Positions 1 through 8,513 of a stretch of DNA of 64,000 bases are shown here, in pieces; position 1 is the stretch's first letter, and each line of letters begins with the position of its first letter. The stretch comes from Flavobacterium sp. AG291 (GTDB lineage Bacteria; Bacteroidota; Bacteroidia; Flavobacteriales; Flavobacteriaceae). A model generated the notes under the pieces. The model was not told the DNA's origin and searched no databases. It was given only the letters and a program-made list of their open reading frames with translations. A program made the translations under genes and the position numbers. The DNA is taken from NCBI RefSeq assembly GCF_003350375.1, contig NZ_QQAR01000001.1, forward strand, positions 1-64,000, given 5' to 3'.

Positions 1-60
1 AAATATGGGCATAAAAACCCAGACCGCAGCATAGTTTACTTTTGCTTCCTTCTCATTCAT
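1..60 (-). CDS. N-terminal fragment of a hypothetical membrane protein (runs off window)
   Basis: Reading leftward from an ATG at 60-58 gives 20 open codons up to the window edge. The peptide begins MNEKEAKVNY and turns hydrophobic (AAVWVFMPIF), as the first membrane segment of a small protein would. The family cannot be identified from 20 residues. It has the same orientation as the next six genes, so it could be the distal gene of that run. A chance ORF is possible at this length. Confidence 0.35.
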   Translation of the reverse strand, partial: MNEKEAKVNYAAVWVFMPIF

Positions 61-123
61 AAATTTAAGATTTATCTAAAAACAAATCTAAAGGACCGTA
101 GCGTAGCGAAGTGGAGAAATATT

Positions 124-531
124 TTACAGAAGACTGGTATTATGGTTGTTTTTTACAACTAAAACTTGTAGCTTTTTTATAAAGTCAGGTTTAATAGGTA
201 GAAATCGATCAATTTCAAACTTAAAGCTTTTAATTTTATCTCCATCATAATACCTAACCTTGTAGATATGTAAAATGAATTCTTTCTCAATAGAGATTAC
301 ATCAGTAATCAATATCTTTTTTCCTTTTACGACCAAATCGTTTTTATCGATATAAACTACCTCGCGTTTTGTGAAATAAGCTATGCATGCAAAAATGAGC
401 GGTATAATAAATATAAAAGGAGGGAAGTTTTTTGTAAATGATAAATAAATCATCACAAATACGATTGCTACACAAAAAGCGGTATATAGTTTACGATATA
501 CAGGCCCGAATTTACCAGATATTCTTTTCAT
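124..531 (-). CDS. Hypothetical two-TM membrane protein, possible PH-like domain
   Basis: A protein of about 135 aa. A basic N-terminus is followed by two close hydrophobic segments (roughly residues 15-33 and 37-52), then a soluble C-terminal half with alternating beta-like stretches (VVYIDKNDLVVKGKKI, DVISIEKEF, YDGDKIKSFKFEI). That layout resembles bacterial PH-like membrane proteins, but this is an impression of fold, not a family match. I start at the ATG at 531: the same frame extends to 729, but the extra 66 codons run through a REP-like sequence (547-571), a 9-bp direct repeat (576-598) and the 3' end of the upstream gene, so the extension is probably not translated. It is the last complete gene of the minus-strand run. 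Function unknown. Confidence 0.6.
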   Translation of the reverse strand: MKRISGKFGPVYRKLYTAFCVAIVFVMIYLSFTKNFPPFIFIIPLIFACIAYFTKREVVYIDKNDLVVKGKKILITDVISIEKEFILHIYKVRYYDGDKIKSFKFEIDRFLPIKPDFIKKLQVLVVKNNHNTSLL

Positions 532-546
532 TGTTTTTAATTTTTT

Positions 547-571
547 AGATTGCTTCCTTCCTAGCAATGAC
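547..571. repeat. Half of a REP-like palindrome
   Basis: The segment begins AGATTGCTTCCTTCC and ends AGCAATGAC. It is nearly the reverse complement of the arm of the full palindromic element at 24979-25068 (GTCATTGCGAG...CAATCT). It lies in the gap between two minus-strand genes and looks like a degenerate half copy. Immediately after it the 9-mer GCATCCGAC occurs twice (576-584 and 590-598). Confidence 0.55.
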
Positions 572-598
572 TGTAGCATCCGACCTCGGGCATCCGAC

Positions 599-1222
599 TT
601 ACTCCAGCCATCCCAAAACCTCAATCTTATCTGATGTCGACATCCCTCCCGGATTACATCCCGGTTTACCTTCAGGGATTTCTTTGCCGATGGCTTTATA
701 GTAGTCCATCCATGCTGGGAAAAACTCATTAGTGCCGGGTTGTTTGTAGGTCATAGGAAAAAGCTGAAAGAACGGTTTTCCGCCATTTGCAAACATAAAA
801 GCGTCGTATATCAGTTCTGAGCAATAATAGCTTCCGTTATCGTAAACATACTCATCGTCATAAGGCACGCCAAGCTGTTTAAGGGAAAAGTCAATTGCCT
901 GTGGGATGAGTTTTGTATACTGTTTTTTCATTCGGCCAATGAGCATTGGCTTTTTAGTATTTTTAGAGAATTTCTCAAGGGTAGAAAGGCGCACGGCATT
1001 GCCGGCAGCTTCTATAATATAAATGGTATCATTGCGGTGGTATACCATTCCTATATGGCTAAAGTCTTTGCCTTTGTAGCCTTCGGTTACTGCTTCGATA
1101 GCGTCACATAACGGACCGCAGTCCATATCCTGAAAGAGCAGGTCACCATCTTTAAGCGTGGTTTTTTGCTGTGCAAAAAGCGATGTAAAGCTTAAAAGAA
1201 AAAGAAGGGTAAACTGTCTCAT
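599..1222 (-). CDS. Secreted permuted NlpC/P60 (YiiX/YebB-like) papain-fold hydrolase
   Basis: A 207-aa protein with a signal peptide ending near LFAQ (residue 18). His56 in the SHIGMV motif precedes Cys134 in the SYYCSEL motif. This inverted His-then-Cys order defines the permuted NlpC/P60 (YiiX/YebB) papain-like clan, whose members hydrolyse amide bonds in peptidoglycan or lipid-linked substrates. The C-terminus ends in a GCNPGGMS segment. It probably acts in the periplasm or at the outer membrane. It sits 15 bp after truB and downstream of uppP, so it may share an envelope-related transcription unit. The substrate is not evident from sequence. Confidence 0.85.
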   Translation of the reverse strand: MRQFTLLFLLSFTSLFAQQKTTLKDGDLLFQDMDCGPLCDAIEAVTEGYKGKDFSHIGMVYHRNDTIYIIEAAGNAVRLSTLEKFSKNTKKPMLIGRMKKQYTKLIPQAIDFSLKQLGVPYDDEYVYDNGSYYCSELIYDAFMFANGGKPFFQLFPMTYKQPGTNEFFPAWMDYYKAIGKEIPEGKPGCNPGGMSTSDKIEVLGWLE

Positions 1223-1237
1223 ATTGGCGAAAGTTAT

Positions 1238-1930
1238 TTATGCAGAAACTCCGTCTTCAAAATCCTGGGGAGATATGGCATTGGCAACGTCAAATTCACC
1301 AATTTTGGTACGTCGTAATATGGTAAGGTGTGCACCCGAATTCAGTGCTTTACCAAAATCATTTGCCAGTGAACGTATGTAAGTTCCCTTGCTGCATACC
1401 ACCCTGAAATCTACTTCGGGCAGGGCAATTCGGGTAATCTCAAATTCGTATATGGTAGTCTTGCGGAAAGCGATTTCTACTTCTTCGCCGGCACGGGCGT
1501 GTTCATAAAGGCGTTTTCCGTCTTTTTTAATGGCTGAGAATACTGGTGGCTGCTGGTCAATTTCACCAAGGAACTGTTTTACAGTTTCGTGTATCAGTTC
1601 TTCGGTAATATGTTCGGTAGGGAAAGTAGCGTTTACTTCAGTCTCAAGGTCGAACGAAGGGGTCGTGCTGCCCAGCATAATAGTGCCGGTATATTCTTTA
1701 GGCATACCCTGCAGTTCCATAATACGCTTGGTAAACTTACCCGTACATATTATAAGGAGTCCTGTGGCAAGCGGATCTAGTGTTCCGGCATGGCCTACTT
1801 TTAATTTCTTCAGGCCTAAGTGTTTCTTTAGTGCCCATTTTACTTTATTTACAGCCTGAAATGAACTCCAGGTCAATGGCTTGTCAATCAGCACAACTTT
1901 TCCTTCCAGGAAATCTTCGGGTGTAGCCAC
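1238..1930 (-). CDS. truB: tRNA pseudouridine(55) synthase TruB
   Basis: About 230 aa. TruB isomerises U55 of the tRNA T-loop to pseudouridine. The KVGHAGTLDPLATG motif carries the catalytic aspartate (about residue 52), followed by LLIICTGKFTK and the substrate-loop segment KEYTG. The C-terminal region has GTYIRSLANDFG, also typical. I place the start at the GTG at 1930, 7 bp after the uppP stop, giving an N-terminus MATPEDFLEGKVVLIDKPL that matches the usual family start. A TTG at 1981 would add 17 residues inside uppP and is less likely. It lies between uppP and the NlpC/P60-like gene, apparently co-transcribed. Confidence 0.95.
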   Translation of the reverse strand: MATPEDFLEGKVVLIDKPLTWSSFQAVNKVKWALKKHLGLKKLKVGHAGTLDPLATGLLIICTGKFTKRIMELQGMPKEYTGTIMLGSTTPSFDLETEVNATFPTEHITEELIHETVKQFLGEIDQQPPVFSAIKKDGKRLYEHARAGEEVEIAFRKTTIYEFEITRIALPEVDFRVVCSKGTYIRSLANDFGKALNSGAHLTILRRTKIGEFDVANAISPQDFEDGVSA

Positions 1931-1937
1931 AACAGTA

Positions 1938-2747
1938 TTATTTATAGATTGTAAAATATGCCAGTAGCGCAGCTCCGGCAATTATCCTGTACCAACCCCA
2001 AGGCTGGAATCCGTATTTTTTGATGATGCCTATAAAACCTTTAATGGCAATTATGGCAACAATAAAGGCAATTATATTGCCTACAAGGAACATTTTAAGA
2101 TTCTCGCTGTTTTGTGTAAGCAGCTCATAACCTTTAAGTCCTGTCTGGTGATAGGTTTTAACGAATACCGAATATACCGTTACTGCAGCCATGGTAGGCA
2201 CAGCAAGGAAAAACGAGAATTCGGCAGCGGTTTCGCGGGTAAGTTTTTGCTGCATACCGCCAATGATAGAGGCTGCTGCACGGCTGGTACCCGGCATCAT
2301 GGCAAGGCATTGCCAAAAACCTATGGTAACCGCTTTTTTTATTGTGATGTCTTCTTCTTTTACTATTTCAGGATTTTTGAAGAAGTTATCAATAAACAAT
2401 AGTACAATTCCGCCCAGGATAAGCACAATAGCAATAGGAATTGGATCGCCTAATGCGGCGTCTATCATATCGTCAAAAATATAGCCCAGTGCCAGTGCAG
2501 GTACTACGGCACAGGCCAGCTTTACATAAAAACCAAGGCGGCTAAAGTCGAAGAATTTTTTCCAGTATAATGCCACTACGGCCAGTATGGCGCCAAACTG
2601 TATGGATACCTGAAACAGTTTTACAAAGTCGTCTTCCTGAATGCCATAATAAGAGCTGGCAAAAATCATGTGGGCGGTAGACGATATAGGTAAATATTCG
2701 GTTAAGCCTTCAATAATGGCAAGGATGATGCTCTGGATAAAATCCAT
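1938..2747 (-). CDS. uppP: Undecaprenyl-diphosphatase UppP (BacA family)
   Basis: A 269-aa integral membrane protein with about eight TM segments. UppP removes one phosphate from undecaprenyl pyrophosphate so that the lipid carrier can re-enter peptidoglycan and O-antigen synthesis; loss or excess affects bacitracin sensitivity. Two family motifs are intact: EGLTEYLPISSTAH near residue 13 and PGTSRAAASIIGG near residue 153, which supply the catalytic Glu, Ser and Arg residues. Length is normal for the family. It starts 12 bp after the DUF3098 gene and is followed at once by truB, which suggests a tightly packed operon. Confidence 0.96.
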   Translation of the reverse strand: MDFIQSIILAIIEGLTEYLPISSTAHMIFASSYYGIQEDDFVKLFQVSIQFGAILAVVALYWKKFFDFSRLGFYVKLACAVVPALALGYIFDDMIDAALGDPIPIAIVLILGGIVLLFIDNFFKNPEIVKEEDITIKKAVTIGFWQCLAMMPGTSRAAASIIGGMQQKLTRETAAEFSFFLAVPTMAAVTVYSVFVKTYHQTGLKGYELLTQNSENLKMFLVGNIIAFIVAIIAIKGFIGIIKKYGFQPWGWYRIIAGAALLAYFTIYK

Positions 2748-2759
2748 TCTGTATTAGTT

Positions 2760-3068
2760 CTATTGTTTAAAATTCTTGATTGATGCGTCTTCAGGAAAAG
2801 TTTCTCCTGTAGTGGTTTTTTCTGCCTTCGCAGGATTTTTAAGGATGGCATAGATAGTAATACCAAAGCCGATAAGTACCACTGTTGGTGCAAGCCTGAT
2901 CCTTCTGAAGTTAAAGATATCCTCGCTGAATACTTTAGGGTCGTTGCTTCCGCCACCACTCATAAGTATAAAGCCTATGGCAATAACAGCAATGCCTATA
3001 AGTAGTATTTTGTAGTTTACCTTTTCAAAAAGGAATTCTGATTTTATTTCGTTGTTCGATTTCATCAT
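2760..3068 (-). CDS. DUF3098 family two-TM membrane protein
   Basis: A 102-aa protein with hydrophobic segments at about residues 20-38 (ILLIGIAVIAIGFILM) and 64-80 (VVLIGFGITIYAIL), joined by a short loop containing GGGSNDPKVF. This is the DUF3098 pattern found almost only in Bacteroidota, regularly encoded between ftsX and uppP as here. No biochemical function is known to me; the conserved context suggests a role in the cell envelope or division. The start may be the first or second Met (3068 or 3065). Confidence 0.85.
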   Translation of the reverse strand: MMKSNNEIKSEFLFEKVNYKILLIGIAVIAIGFILMSGGGSNDPKVFSEDIFNFRRIRLAPTVVLIGFGITIYAILKNPAKAEKTTTGETFPEDASIKNFKQ

Positions 3069-3074
3069 TTTTTT

Positions 3075-3095
3075 GTTTAAGGTTTAAGGTTTAAA
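3075..3095. repeat. Heptamer tandem repeat GTTTAAG x3
   Basis: Three adjacent 7-mers (GTTTAAG, GTTTAAG, GTTTAAA) lie in the 107-bp gap between ftsX and the DUF3098 gene. It resembles other 7-8 bp period arrays in this window (4205, 4253, 7334, 35465, 38236, 54543), although the unit sequence differs. Confidence 0.5.
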
Positions 3096-3175
3096 GTTGC
3101 TCACTCATAGCCTTATAATACGTTGTCTTTCGTCTGTTATCTAATATCTATTCTCTCAATACTAGCATCTCACTA

Positions 3176-4048
3176 CTAATAAAGATCATCCGTTCTAAGG
3201 TTCAGGAATCGCTGGGTAGCAAAGAACGTGCTTATCATACTGATAATGATACCGAAGCCCAGTACTCCTGAAAGCACAATGGCTGTAGGGATCCAGTCTT
3301 CCCAAATGTTAAGCACAGGGAAAAGTTCGTCAAACCAGTGTACAAGATACAATAGTACGGCGATGCTGAATAATGCGCCGATAATTCCAAGTTTTATACC
3401 TCTCCATATAAATGGCTTGCGGATGAACGATTTGGTAGCACCTACCATCTGCATGGTTTTAATGGTAAAACGGTGGTTGTAAATAGACAGCCTTAGCGCG
3501 CTGTTAATAAGCAGCATGGCAACCACTGCAAGAATTCCGCTGATAACCAGTATCCAAAAGCTTATGTTCTTGATGTTTTCGTTGGCCATGTCTACAAGGG
3601 TGTTGTCATAGCTTACATCGCCTACATAAGGGTTAGAGCGCAGTTCTACTTCAACGGCTTTTATTTTTTTAGGCTGTACATATTCGCCTTTAAGGTGCAC
3701 ATCGTATGAATCCAGTAACGGATTGCTGTCCAGCAGCGTTTCATAATCGCCTACAATGTCGGGATTGTTTTTTGCTGCATCTTCTTTGGATACATATTTG
3801 CTGTCTTTTATGTATTTTGAATTCGTTAGCTGTACTCCAAAAGCTTCTTTAATGCTGTCGGTAGCTTCTCTCTTAAAATAAATCGTCATAGGTATGTTTT
3901 CCTTCACGTGCGAAGAGATCTTTTCTGTGTTTATTACAAACAACCCAAGGGTTCCCAGTAGCGTAAGCACAATGAAAATACACAGTACAACAGAAAAATA
4001 AGAAGAGATTAGGCGTCTTTTCTGGAACTTTTCAAAAGATGTGGACAT
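3176..4048 (-). CDS. ftsX: Cell division protein FtsX (ABC permease-like)
   Basis: A 290-aa protein. The cytoplasmic N-terminus is followed by a TM helix (about residues 20-42), an extracytoplasmic domain of about 120 residues (from EKISSHVKENI to DNTLVDMANEN), and three more TM helices in the FtsX/MacB permease domain. FtsX pairs with the ATPase FtsE and transmits ATP-driven signals across the membrane to activate murein hydrolases at division. ftsE is not adjacent here, which is usual in Bacteroidota. It heads a minus-strand run with the DUF3098 gene, uppP and truB, all envelope or translation genes. Confidence 0.92.
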   Translation of the reverse strand: MSTSFEKFQKRRLISSYFSVVLCIFIVLTLLGTLGLFVINTEKISSHVKENIPMTIYFKREATDSIKEAFGVQLTNSKYIKDSKYVSKEDAAKNNPDIVGDYETLLDSNPLLDSYDVHLKGEYVQPKKIKAVEVELRSNPYVGDVSYDNTLVDMANENIKNISFWILVISGILAVVAMLLINSALRLSIYNHRFTIKTMQMVGATKSFIRKPFIWRGIKLGIIGALFSIAVLLYLVHWFDELFPVLNIWEDWIPTAIVLSGVLGFGIIISMISTFFATQRFLNLRTDDLY

Positions 4049-4166
4049 AGGTTAGATTTTAGCCGTAAAAATAAAGAAACTATTTTGTTTATAGACAGAA
4101 CTTATGATGACTTTTTCATTTATACATAAAAGTAAGCACAACTTCTTAGTTTATAACGGGCAAAGT

Positions 4167-4196
4167 TTTGACTTTCGTACAATAAGCGTAAATTTG
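4167..4196 (+). promoter_or_regulatory. Predicted promoter for leuS
   Basis: A TTTG (-33-like) at 4167-4170 is followed after 18 bp by TAAATTTG at 4189-4196, matching the Bacteroidota consensus TTTG...TAnnTTTG. It predicts a leader of about 100 nt for leuS, which would contain both octamer arrays (4205-4244 and 4253-4292). Confidence 0.6.
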
Positions 4197-4204
4197 TGCT
4201 CTTC

Positions 4205-4244
4205 TGAGTGGCAAAGTTACAAAGTGGCAGAGATGCAAAGTTTT
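4205..4244. repeat. Degenerate 8-bp tandem array, class A (AAAGTnnC), 5 units
   Basis: Five consecutive octamers can be read: TGAGTGGC, AAAGTTAC, AAAGTGGC, AGAGATGC, AAAGTTTT. The same class of octamer recurs just after leuS at 7334-7373. It lies in the predicted leuS leader. The period is exact at 8 bp while positions 6-7 vary. Confidence 0.7.
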
Positions 4245-4252
4245 TAAAACAG

Positions 4253-4292
4253 ACATAAGCCTAAGTTACTAAGGCCCTAAGCAACTAAGAAC
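4253..4292. repeat. Degenerate 8-bp tandem array, class B (CTAAGnnn)
   Basis: CTAAGTTA, CTAAGGCC, CTAAGCAA and CTAAGAAC follow each other at 4261-4292, preceded by a weaker unit at 4253. The array ends 13 bp before the leuS ATG, so it lies inside the predicted leader. It is a second unit sequence with the same 8-bp period as the neighbouring array. Confidence 0.7.
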
Positions 4293-4305
4293 CTTTTTAA
4301 GAAAA

Positions 4306-7300
4306 ATGAGATACAATCCGAACGAAATTGAAGCCAGATGGCAAAAATACTGGGCTGAGAACGGTACATTCCGTGCCGAGGACGTAAGTGATAAACCTAA
4401 ATATTATGTGCTGGATATGTTTCCGTACCCATCTGGGGCGGGGCTTCACGTAGGTCACCCGCTGGGTTACATAGCATCTGATATTTATGCACGCTACAAA
4501 CGCCACACGGGTTTTAACGTACTGCACCCGCAGGGATACGATAGCTTTGGCCTTCCGGCAGAGCAGTATGCTATCCAGACCGGGCAGCACCCTGCCATCA
4601 CTACTGAAGCCAACATTTCGCGTTACCGCGGACAGCTGGACAGGATAGGCTTTTCGTTTGACTGGGATCGTGAGGTGCGAACATCTAACCCGGAATATTA
4701 TAAATGGACACAATGGATATTTATCCAGTTGTTCAACTCATGGTACAACTTAGATACTGATAAGGCGGAAGATATCGCTACGCTTATCGCTGCTTTTGAA
4801 GCTGATGGCAATGCTAAAGTACATGCGGTTAGCGACGATAATATTGCTGTTTTCAGTGCTGATGAGTGGAAAGGTTATGATGCAAAAAAACAATCGGAGA
4901 TATTGTTGCAATACAGGCTTACCTACCTTGCTGAGACCGAAGTAAACTGGTGTCCGGCATTAGGAACGGTATTGGCTAACGATGAGATTATAAACGGAGT
5001 TTCTGAAAGAGGAGGACATCCGGTTATCCGTAAAAAAATGACGCAGTGGAGCATGCGTATTTCTGCATATGCAGAAAGGCTGCTTCAGGGTCTTGAAGGT
5101 ATCGACTGGACAGAATCGCTTAAAGAGAGCCAGCGTAACTGGATAGGGAAATCGGTAGGTGCATCGGTGACGTTTAAAGTGCTTACGCCGGGTGAGGCTG
5201 AAGATGCTCATAAAGCAACTAAAGGACTTGGTGTAAGAAAGTTTATTGAGGATATGCTTAGTGAAGTTGGCGACGATGATAATCGCCACACTATCGAGGT
5301 ATTTACTACACGTCCTGATACTATTTTCGGAGTTACATTTATGACGCTTGCTCCTGAACATGAGCTGGTAGCTAAAATTACAACTCCTGAGCAAAAAGCA
5401 GCTGTTGATGCCTATGTTGAAGCTACTGCTAAACGTAGCGAGCGTGAGCGTATGGCTGATGTAAAAACCATTTCGGGAGTATTTACAGGAGCTTATGCAG
5501 AACATCCGTTTACTAAAGAGCCAATTCCGGTATGGATAGGTGACTATGTGCTTGCCGGTTATGGTACAGGAGCCGTTATGGCGGTACCTGCGGGCGATCA
5601 GCGTGATTATGATTTTGCAAAACATTTCGATATTGAGATAAAAGATATTTTTGACGGAGCTGATATTTCTGAAGAGGCTTACGGATCTAAAGACAACGTA
5701 AAGCTTAAGAATTCAGATTTCCTGAATGGTTTCGATTATAAAAAAGCGACGAAGAAAGTTATTGAGTCGCTTGAGGATTTAGGGCAGGGACGTGGCAAGA
5801 CCAACTACCGCCTTCGCGATGCGGTTTTCAGCCGTCAGCGTTATTGGGGTGAGCCATTCCCGGTGTATTATTTAAATGGTATGCCGCAAATGATCGGTAC
5901 CGAGCATTTGCCGGTGCGCCTTCCTGATGTAGAGAAATACCTTCCTACTGAAGACGGGCAGCCACCATTAGGTAATGCTAAAGAATGGGGATGGGATACA
6001 GCTGCTAACAAAGTAGTGGCTACCGACCTAATTGATAATGTAACCGTGTTCCCACTTGAACTTAACACCATGCCGGGTTGGGCAGGTAGCTCATGGTATT
6101 GGTTGCGTTATATGGATCCGCATAACGATGCGGCATTCATTGATCCTAAAGCAGAGGCCTACTGGCAGAATGTAGATTTATATATTGGTGGTAGCGAGCA
6201 CGCTACAGGCCACTTGTTATATAGTCGTTTCTGGAATAAATTCCTTAAAGACAGGGGGTATATTAATCAGGAAGAGCCATTCAAAAAATTGATCAACCAG
6301 GGGATGATTCTTGGTATGAGTGCGTTTGCTATCCGTATCAACTTTGAGGGTGAATTGAACAAGATCGTTCCGCCGATATTCATTTCTTCAAAAAGATACT
6401 ATGCTGAAAGGGAAGAAGCACACGCCGCTTACCGTGGTCAGGTAGATGAGATAATCTCTAAATATACCAATGACGAAGAACTTAAGGCTGCGAAAAAGAT
6501 ATTTACCAATGTTCACGTAGACGTGTCGTTTGTTAATGCATCAGACGAGATGGATATTGAGGCATTTAAAAACTGGAGGCCTGAGTATAATAATGCTATC
6601 TTCTTAACCGAGGAAAATGGTAAATATACTGTAAGCCGTGAAGTAGAGAAAATGTCGAAATCTAAATACAATGTAGTTACACCGGATGATATCTGCGACC
6701 AGTATGGTGCCGATACACTTCGTTTATACGAAATGTTCCTTGGGCCATTAGAGCAGGCTAAACCTTGGAATACTGCCGGTATTACGGGAGTATCAGGTTT
6801 CCTGAAAAAACTATGGAAATTGTATTTTGACGATAACGGACTTATAGTTAACACTAACCCGGGTAGCAAAGAGGCATACAAAACGCTTCATAAGACCATT
6901 AAGAAAGTACAGGAAGATATCGAGAACTTCTCATTTAATACTTCGGTAAGTTCATTTATGATTGCGGTTAATGAGCTTACGGCCATGAACTGCCACGAGC
7001 GTACGATTCTTGAGCCGCTTGCCATCCTTATATCGCCATATGCGCCGCATATTGCCGAGGAACTTTGGAACAGGTTAGGACATCAGGGTAGTATTGCCCA
7101 TGTACCATTCCCTAAATTCAATCCTGAATACCTGATAGAAAGCAGTAAAGAATATCCGGTATCTTTTAATGGTAAGACCCGCTTTATGATCGAGCTGCCT
7201 ATGGATATGAGTGCTGCAGATATTGAAAAAGCTATCCTTGCCGATGAGCGTACAGCACAGCAGCTAAACGGCGGTGCTCCTAAAAAGGTAATCGTAGTAC

Positions 7301-7329
7301 CGGGCAGGATCATTAATATTGTGATGTAG
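4306..7329 (+). CDS. leuS: Leucine--tRNA ligase (long Bacteroidota form)
   Basis: A class Ia aminoacyl-tRNA synthetase that charges tRNA-Leu and edits mischarged products. The HIGH-type motif HVGH is at residues 48-51, and KMSKS is at 782-786 ([11 protein letters not shown]). The CP1 editing domain shows TTRPDTIFG (about residue 335) and [18 protein letters not shown] (about 420-437), so editing looks intact. At 1007 aa it is clearly longer than the roughly 860-aa E. coli enzyme. The extra length falls mainly in an insertion before EVNWCP (about 150-205) and another of about 110 residues between NQGMILG and KMSKS. The C-terminus ends in the usual anticodon-binding and KVIVVPGRI segments. Monocistronic, with a terminator at 7393. 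Confidence 0.97.
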   Translation: MRYNPNEIEARWQKYWAENGTFRAEDVSDKPKYYVLDMFPYPSGAGLHVGHPLGYIASDIYARYKRHTGFNVLHPQGYDSFGLPAEQYAIQTGQHPAITTEANISRYRGQLDRIGFSFDWDREVRTSNPEYYKWTQWIFIQLFNSWYNLDTDKAEDIATLIAAFEADGNAKVHAVSDDNIAVFSADEWKGYDAKKQSEILLQYRLTYLAETEVNWCPALGTVLANDEIINGVSERGGHPVIRKKMTQWSMRISAYAERLLQGLEGIDWTESLKESQRNWIGKSVGASVTFKVLTPGEAEDAHKATKGLGVRKFIEDMLSEVGDDDNRHTIEVFTTRPDTIFGVTFMTLAPEHELVAKITTPEQKAAVDAYVEATAKRSERERMADVKTISGVFTGAYAEHPFTKEPIPVWIGDYVLAGYGTGAVMAVPAGDQRDYDFAKHFDIEIKDIFDGADISEEAYGSKDNVKLKNSDFLNGFDYKKATKKVIESLEDLGQGRGKTNYRLRDAVFSRQRYWGEPFPVYYLNGMPQMIGTEHLPVRLPDVEKYLPTEDGQPPLGNAKEWGWDTAANKVVATDLIDNVTVFPLELNTMPGWAGSSWYWLRYMDPHNDAAFIDPKAEAYWQNVDLYIGGSEHATGHLLYSRFWNKFLKDRGYINQEEPFKKLINQGMILGMSAFAIRINFEGELNKIVPPIFISSKRYYAEREEAHAAYRGQVDEIISKYTNDEELKAAKKIFTNVHVDVSFVNASDEMDIEAFKNWRPEYNNAIFLTEENGKYTVSREVEKMSKSKYNVVTPDDICDQYGADTLRLYEMFLGPLEQAKPWNTAGITGVSGFLKKLWKLYFDDNGLIVNTNPGSKEAYKTLHKTIKKVQEDIENFSFNTSVSSFMIAVNELTAMNCHERTILEPLAILISPYAPHIAEELWNRLGHQGSIAHVPFPKFNPEYLIESSKEYPVSFNGKTRFMIELPMDMSAADIEKAILADERTAQQLNGGAPKKVIVVPGRIINIVM

Positions 7330-7333
7330 ATTT

Positions 7334-7373
7334 AAAGTGGCAAAGCGACAGAGTAACAAAGTCGCAAAGTCGA
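7334..7373. repeat. Degenerate 8-bp tandem array, class A, 5 units
   Basis: AAAGTGGC, AAAGCGAC, AGAGTAAC, AAAGTCGC and AAAGTCGA lie end to end, beginning 4 bp after the leuS stop codon. The unit matches the array upstream of leuS at 4205-4244, so the gene is bracketed by the same octamer class on the same strand. Confidence 0.75.
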
Positions 7374-7392
7374 GTTGCTTATATGGATATAG

Positions 7393-7419
7393 AACCGCAG
7401 TTTAGGCTGCGGTTTTTTT
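7393..7419 (+). terminator. Rho-independent terminator after leuS
   Basis: Stem AACCGCAG / CTGCGGTT (8 bp) with a 6-nt loop, followed by a run of T. Confidence 0.85.
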
Positions 7420-7421
7420 GT

Positions 7422-7492
7422 CCTCACCCCTGGCCCCTCTCCACACGAGCGTAGCGAACAGGGGAAGCAAAGGAGAGTGGCTAGAGGTGAGG
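7422..7492. repeat. Imperfect 21-bp inverted repeat, 29-bp centre
   Basis: The left arm 7422-7442 (CCTCACCCCTGG...) and right arm 7472-7492 (...AGAGGTGAGG) pair at 18 of 21 positions. The centre contains GAGCGTAGCGAA, a word also seen near 100 and 35517. No ORF is associated. It looks like a dispersed palindromic element; the arms resemble widespread CTCACCCC-type repeats. Confidence 0.6.
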
Positions 7493-7691
7493 TATGGTTA
7501 AGGTTTATCATAATTCATAATTTATTGTTATTCCTTGTCCCAATTTTACAATTAAGGTGAATTTTTTCCTGCTAAATTTGCGGAATAAAATAGTTCCGCA
7601 AGAGCCAAAACCCCTATATTTACAGGTGATTATGCAAAATTTTGGCATACTCTTTGGTTTTTCGAAAACAAATCAATTAAAATCAATCATA

Positions 7692-8414
7692 ATGAAAAAA
7701 TTAGTATTTGCTGCTATTGCTCTTTTGGGCATGCAACTATCGGTAAGCGCACAAGACACACCAACTCCGCCAACTCCACCTGAGCCTCCAAGACCTTATG
7801 CCCAAAGGTATGACGACGATAATCCGGGTAAAGGAATCTATGTTTCTTTTGGTGTTGCAGGAAACGATGGTTTTAAAATGAATTATAGGCTAAAAGCTCA
7901 GGGATTGCCGGAGCTTAACTCGACAGCCTTTGAGTCGACTGTAGGTTTTTATCTGATGTTTAAAAAACTGTCTTTCGATTTTGAATTCGTGGGTAGCTAT
8001 TCTGATAAAAAGGATGCTGTAAACAGGGTGCGTAACTTTAATACAGGAGTTAACTTCCGCGGGCACTATAATATCCTTACCAGTGATAAATTCTTTGTTA
8101 CAGGTGGTGCCGATCTTGGTTATTCCTTCAATAATTTTAATATCAATACACGCGACAGGGTTATCGACCTTAACGACCTGAACCCTGCCAACAATCCGGG
8201 GCACGTAAACCTTTACAACGACCAGTTTATACTGGGTCCATCGGCAGCGTTTGGTTTTTTACAGAACACTGATTACAAAATGAGGCTGAATGTAGGTTAC
8301 AACTGGGCGGTTCTTACAGGTAAATGGAGATCGCAGTATGGTAATGTAGAAAATACTTTTAGAGAAAACGGGCAGGGGCATTTTTATGCTAAGCTTACGC
8401 TAATGCTCGATTAA
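7692..8414 (+). CDS. Secreted outer-membrane beta-barrel-like protein
   Basis: 240 aa from the ATG at 7692, which starts a clean signal peptide (MKKLVFAAIALLGM...VSAQ). A Pro/Thr-rich linker (TPTPPTPPEPPRP) follows, then about 200 residues of alternating beta strands (GKGIYVSFGVAG, FYLMFKKLSFDFEFVGSY, FFVTGGADLGYSF, YKMRLNVGYNWAV), ending in FYAKLTLMLD. The pattern fits a small outer-membrane beta-barrel of unknown function. The frame extends to 7557, but that would bury the signal peptide, so I reject the longer form. A terminator follows at 8432. Confidence 0.75.
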   Translation: MKKLVFAAIALLGMQLSVSAQDTPTPPTPPEPPRPYAQRYDDDNPGKGIYVSFGVAGNDGFKMNYRLKAQGLPELNSTAFESTVGFYLMFKKLSFDFEFVGSYSDKKDAVNRVRNFNTGVNFRGHYNILTSDKFFVTGGADLGYSFNNFNINTRDRVIDLNDLNPANNPGHVNLYNDQFILGPSAAFGFLQNTDYKMRLNVGYNWAVLTGKWRSQYGNVENTFRENGQGHFYAKLTLMLD

Positions 8415-8431
8415 TTAGCTCATACTATAAG

Positions 8432-8455
8432 AAACCGGTTAATGCCGGTTTTTTT
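8432..8455 (+). terminator. Rho-independent terminator
   Basis: AACCGG / CCGGTT stem with a 6-nt loop and a T-run, 18 bp after the barrel-protein stop. Confidence 0.75.
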
Positions 8456-8513
8456 ATTGTTCAATATCTAAGGGAAGTTTTATCTTTATGGCGAATAATA
8501 AGTATCTGAAAAA

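Larger units (their letters stand above)
7330..7691. other. 362-bp gene-free interval after leuS
   Basis: In order this holds an octamer array (7334-7373), the leuS terminator (7393-7419), an imperfect inverted repeat (7422-7492), a TAAATTTG promoter-like box (7573-7580), and a 7-bp-stem hairpin (7579-7600, TGCGGAA/TTCCGCA) at the start of the likely 5' UTR of the next gene. The frame of that gene stays open upstream to 7557, but I see no coding signal there. Confidence 0.6.

Noticed and set aside
532..729. N-terminal extension of the membrane-protein frame upstream of 531
   Set aside because: It overlaps the stop end of the upstream gene, a REP-like sequence and a direct repeat; the peptide is basic and lacks TM character.
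1931..1981. TTG start for truB at 1981
   Set aside because: It would add 17 residues inside uppP; the GTG at 1930, just after the uppP stop, gives the normal N-terminus.
4205..4292. CRISPR array before leuS
   Set aside because: The units are only 8 bp with no unique spacers of 25-40 bp and no cas genes.
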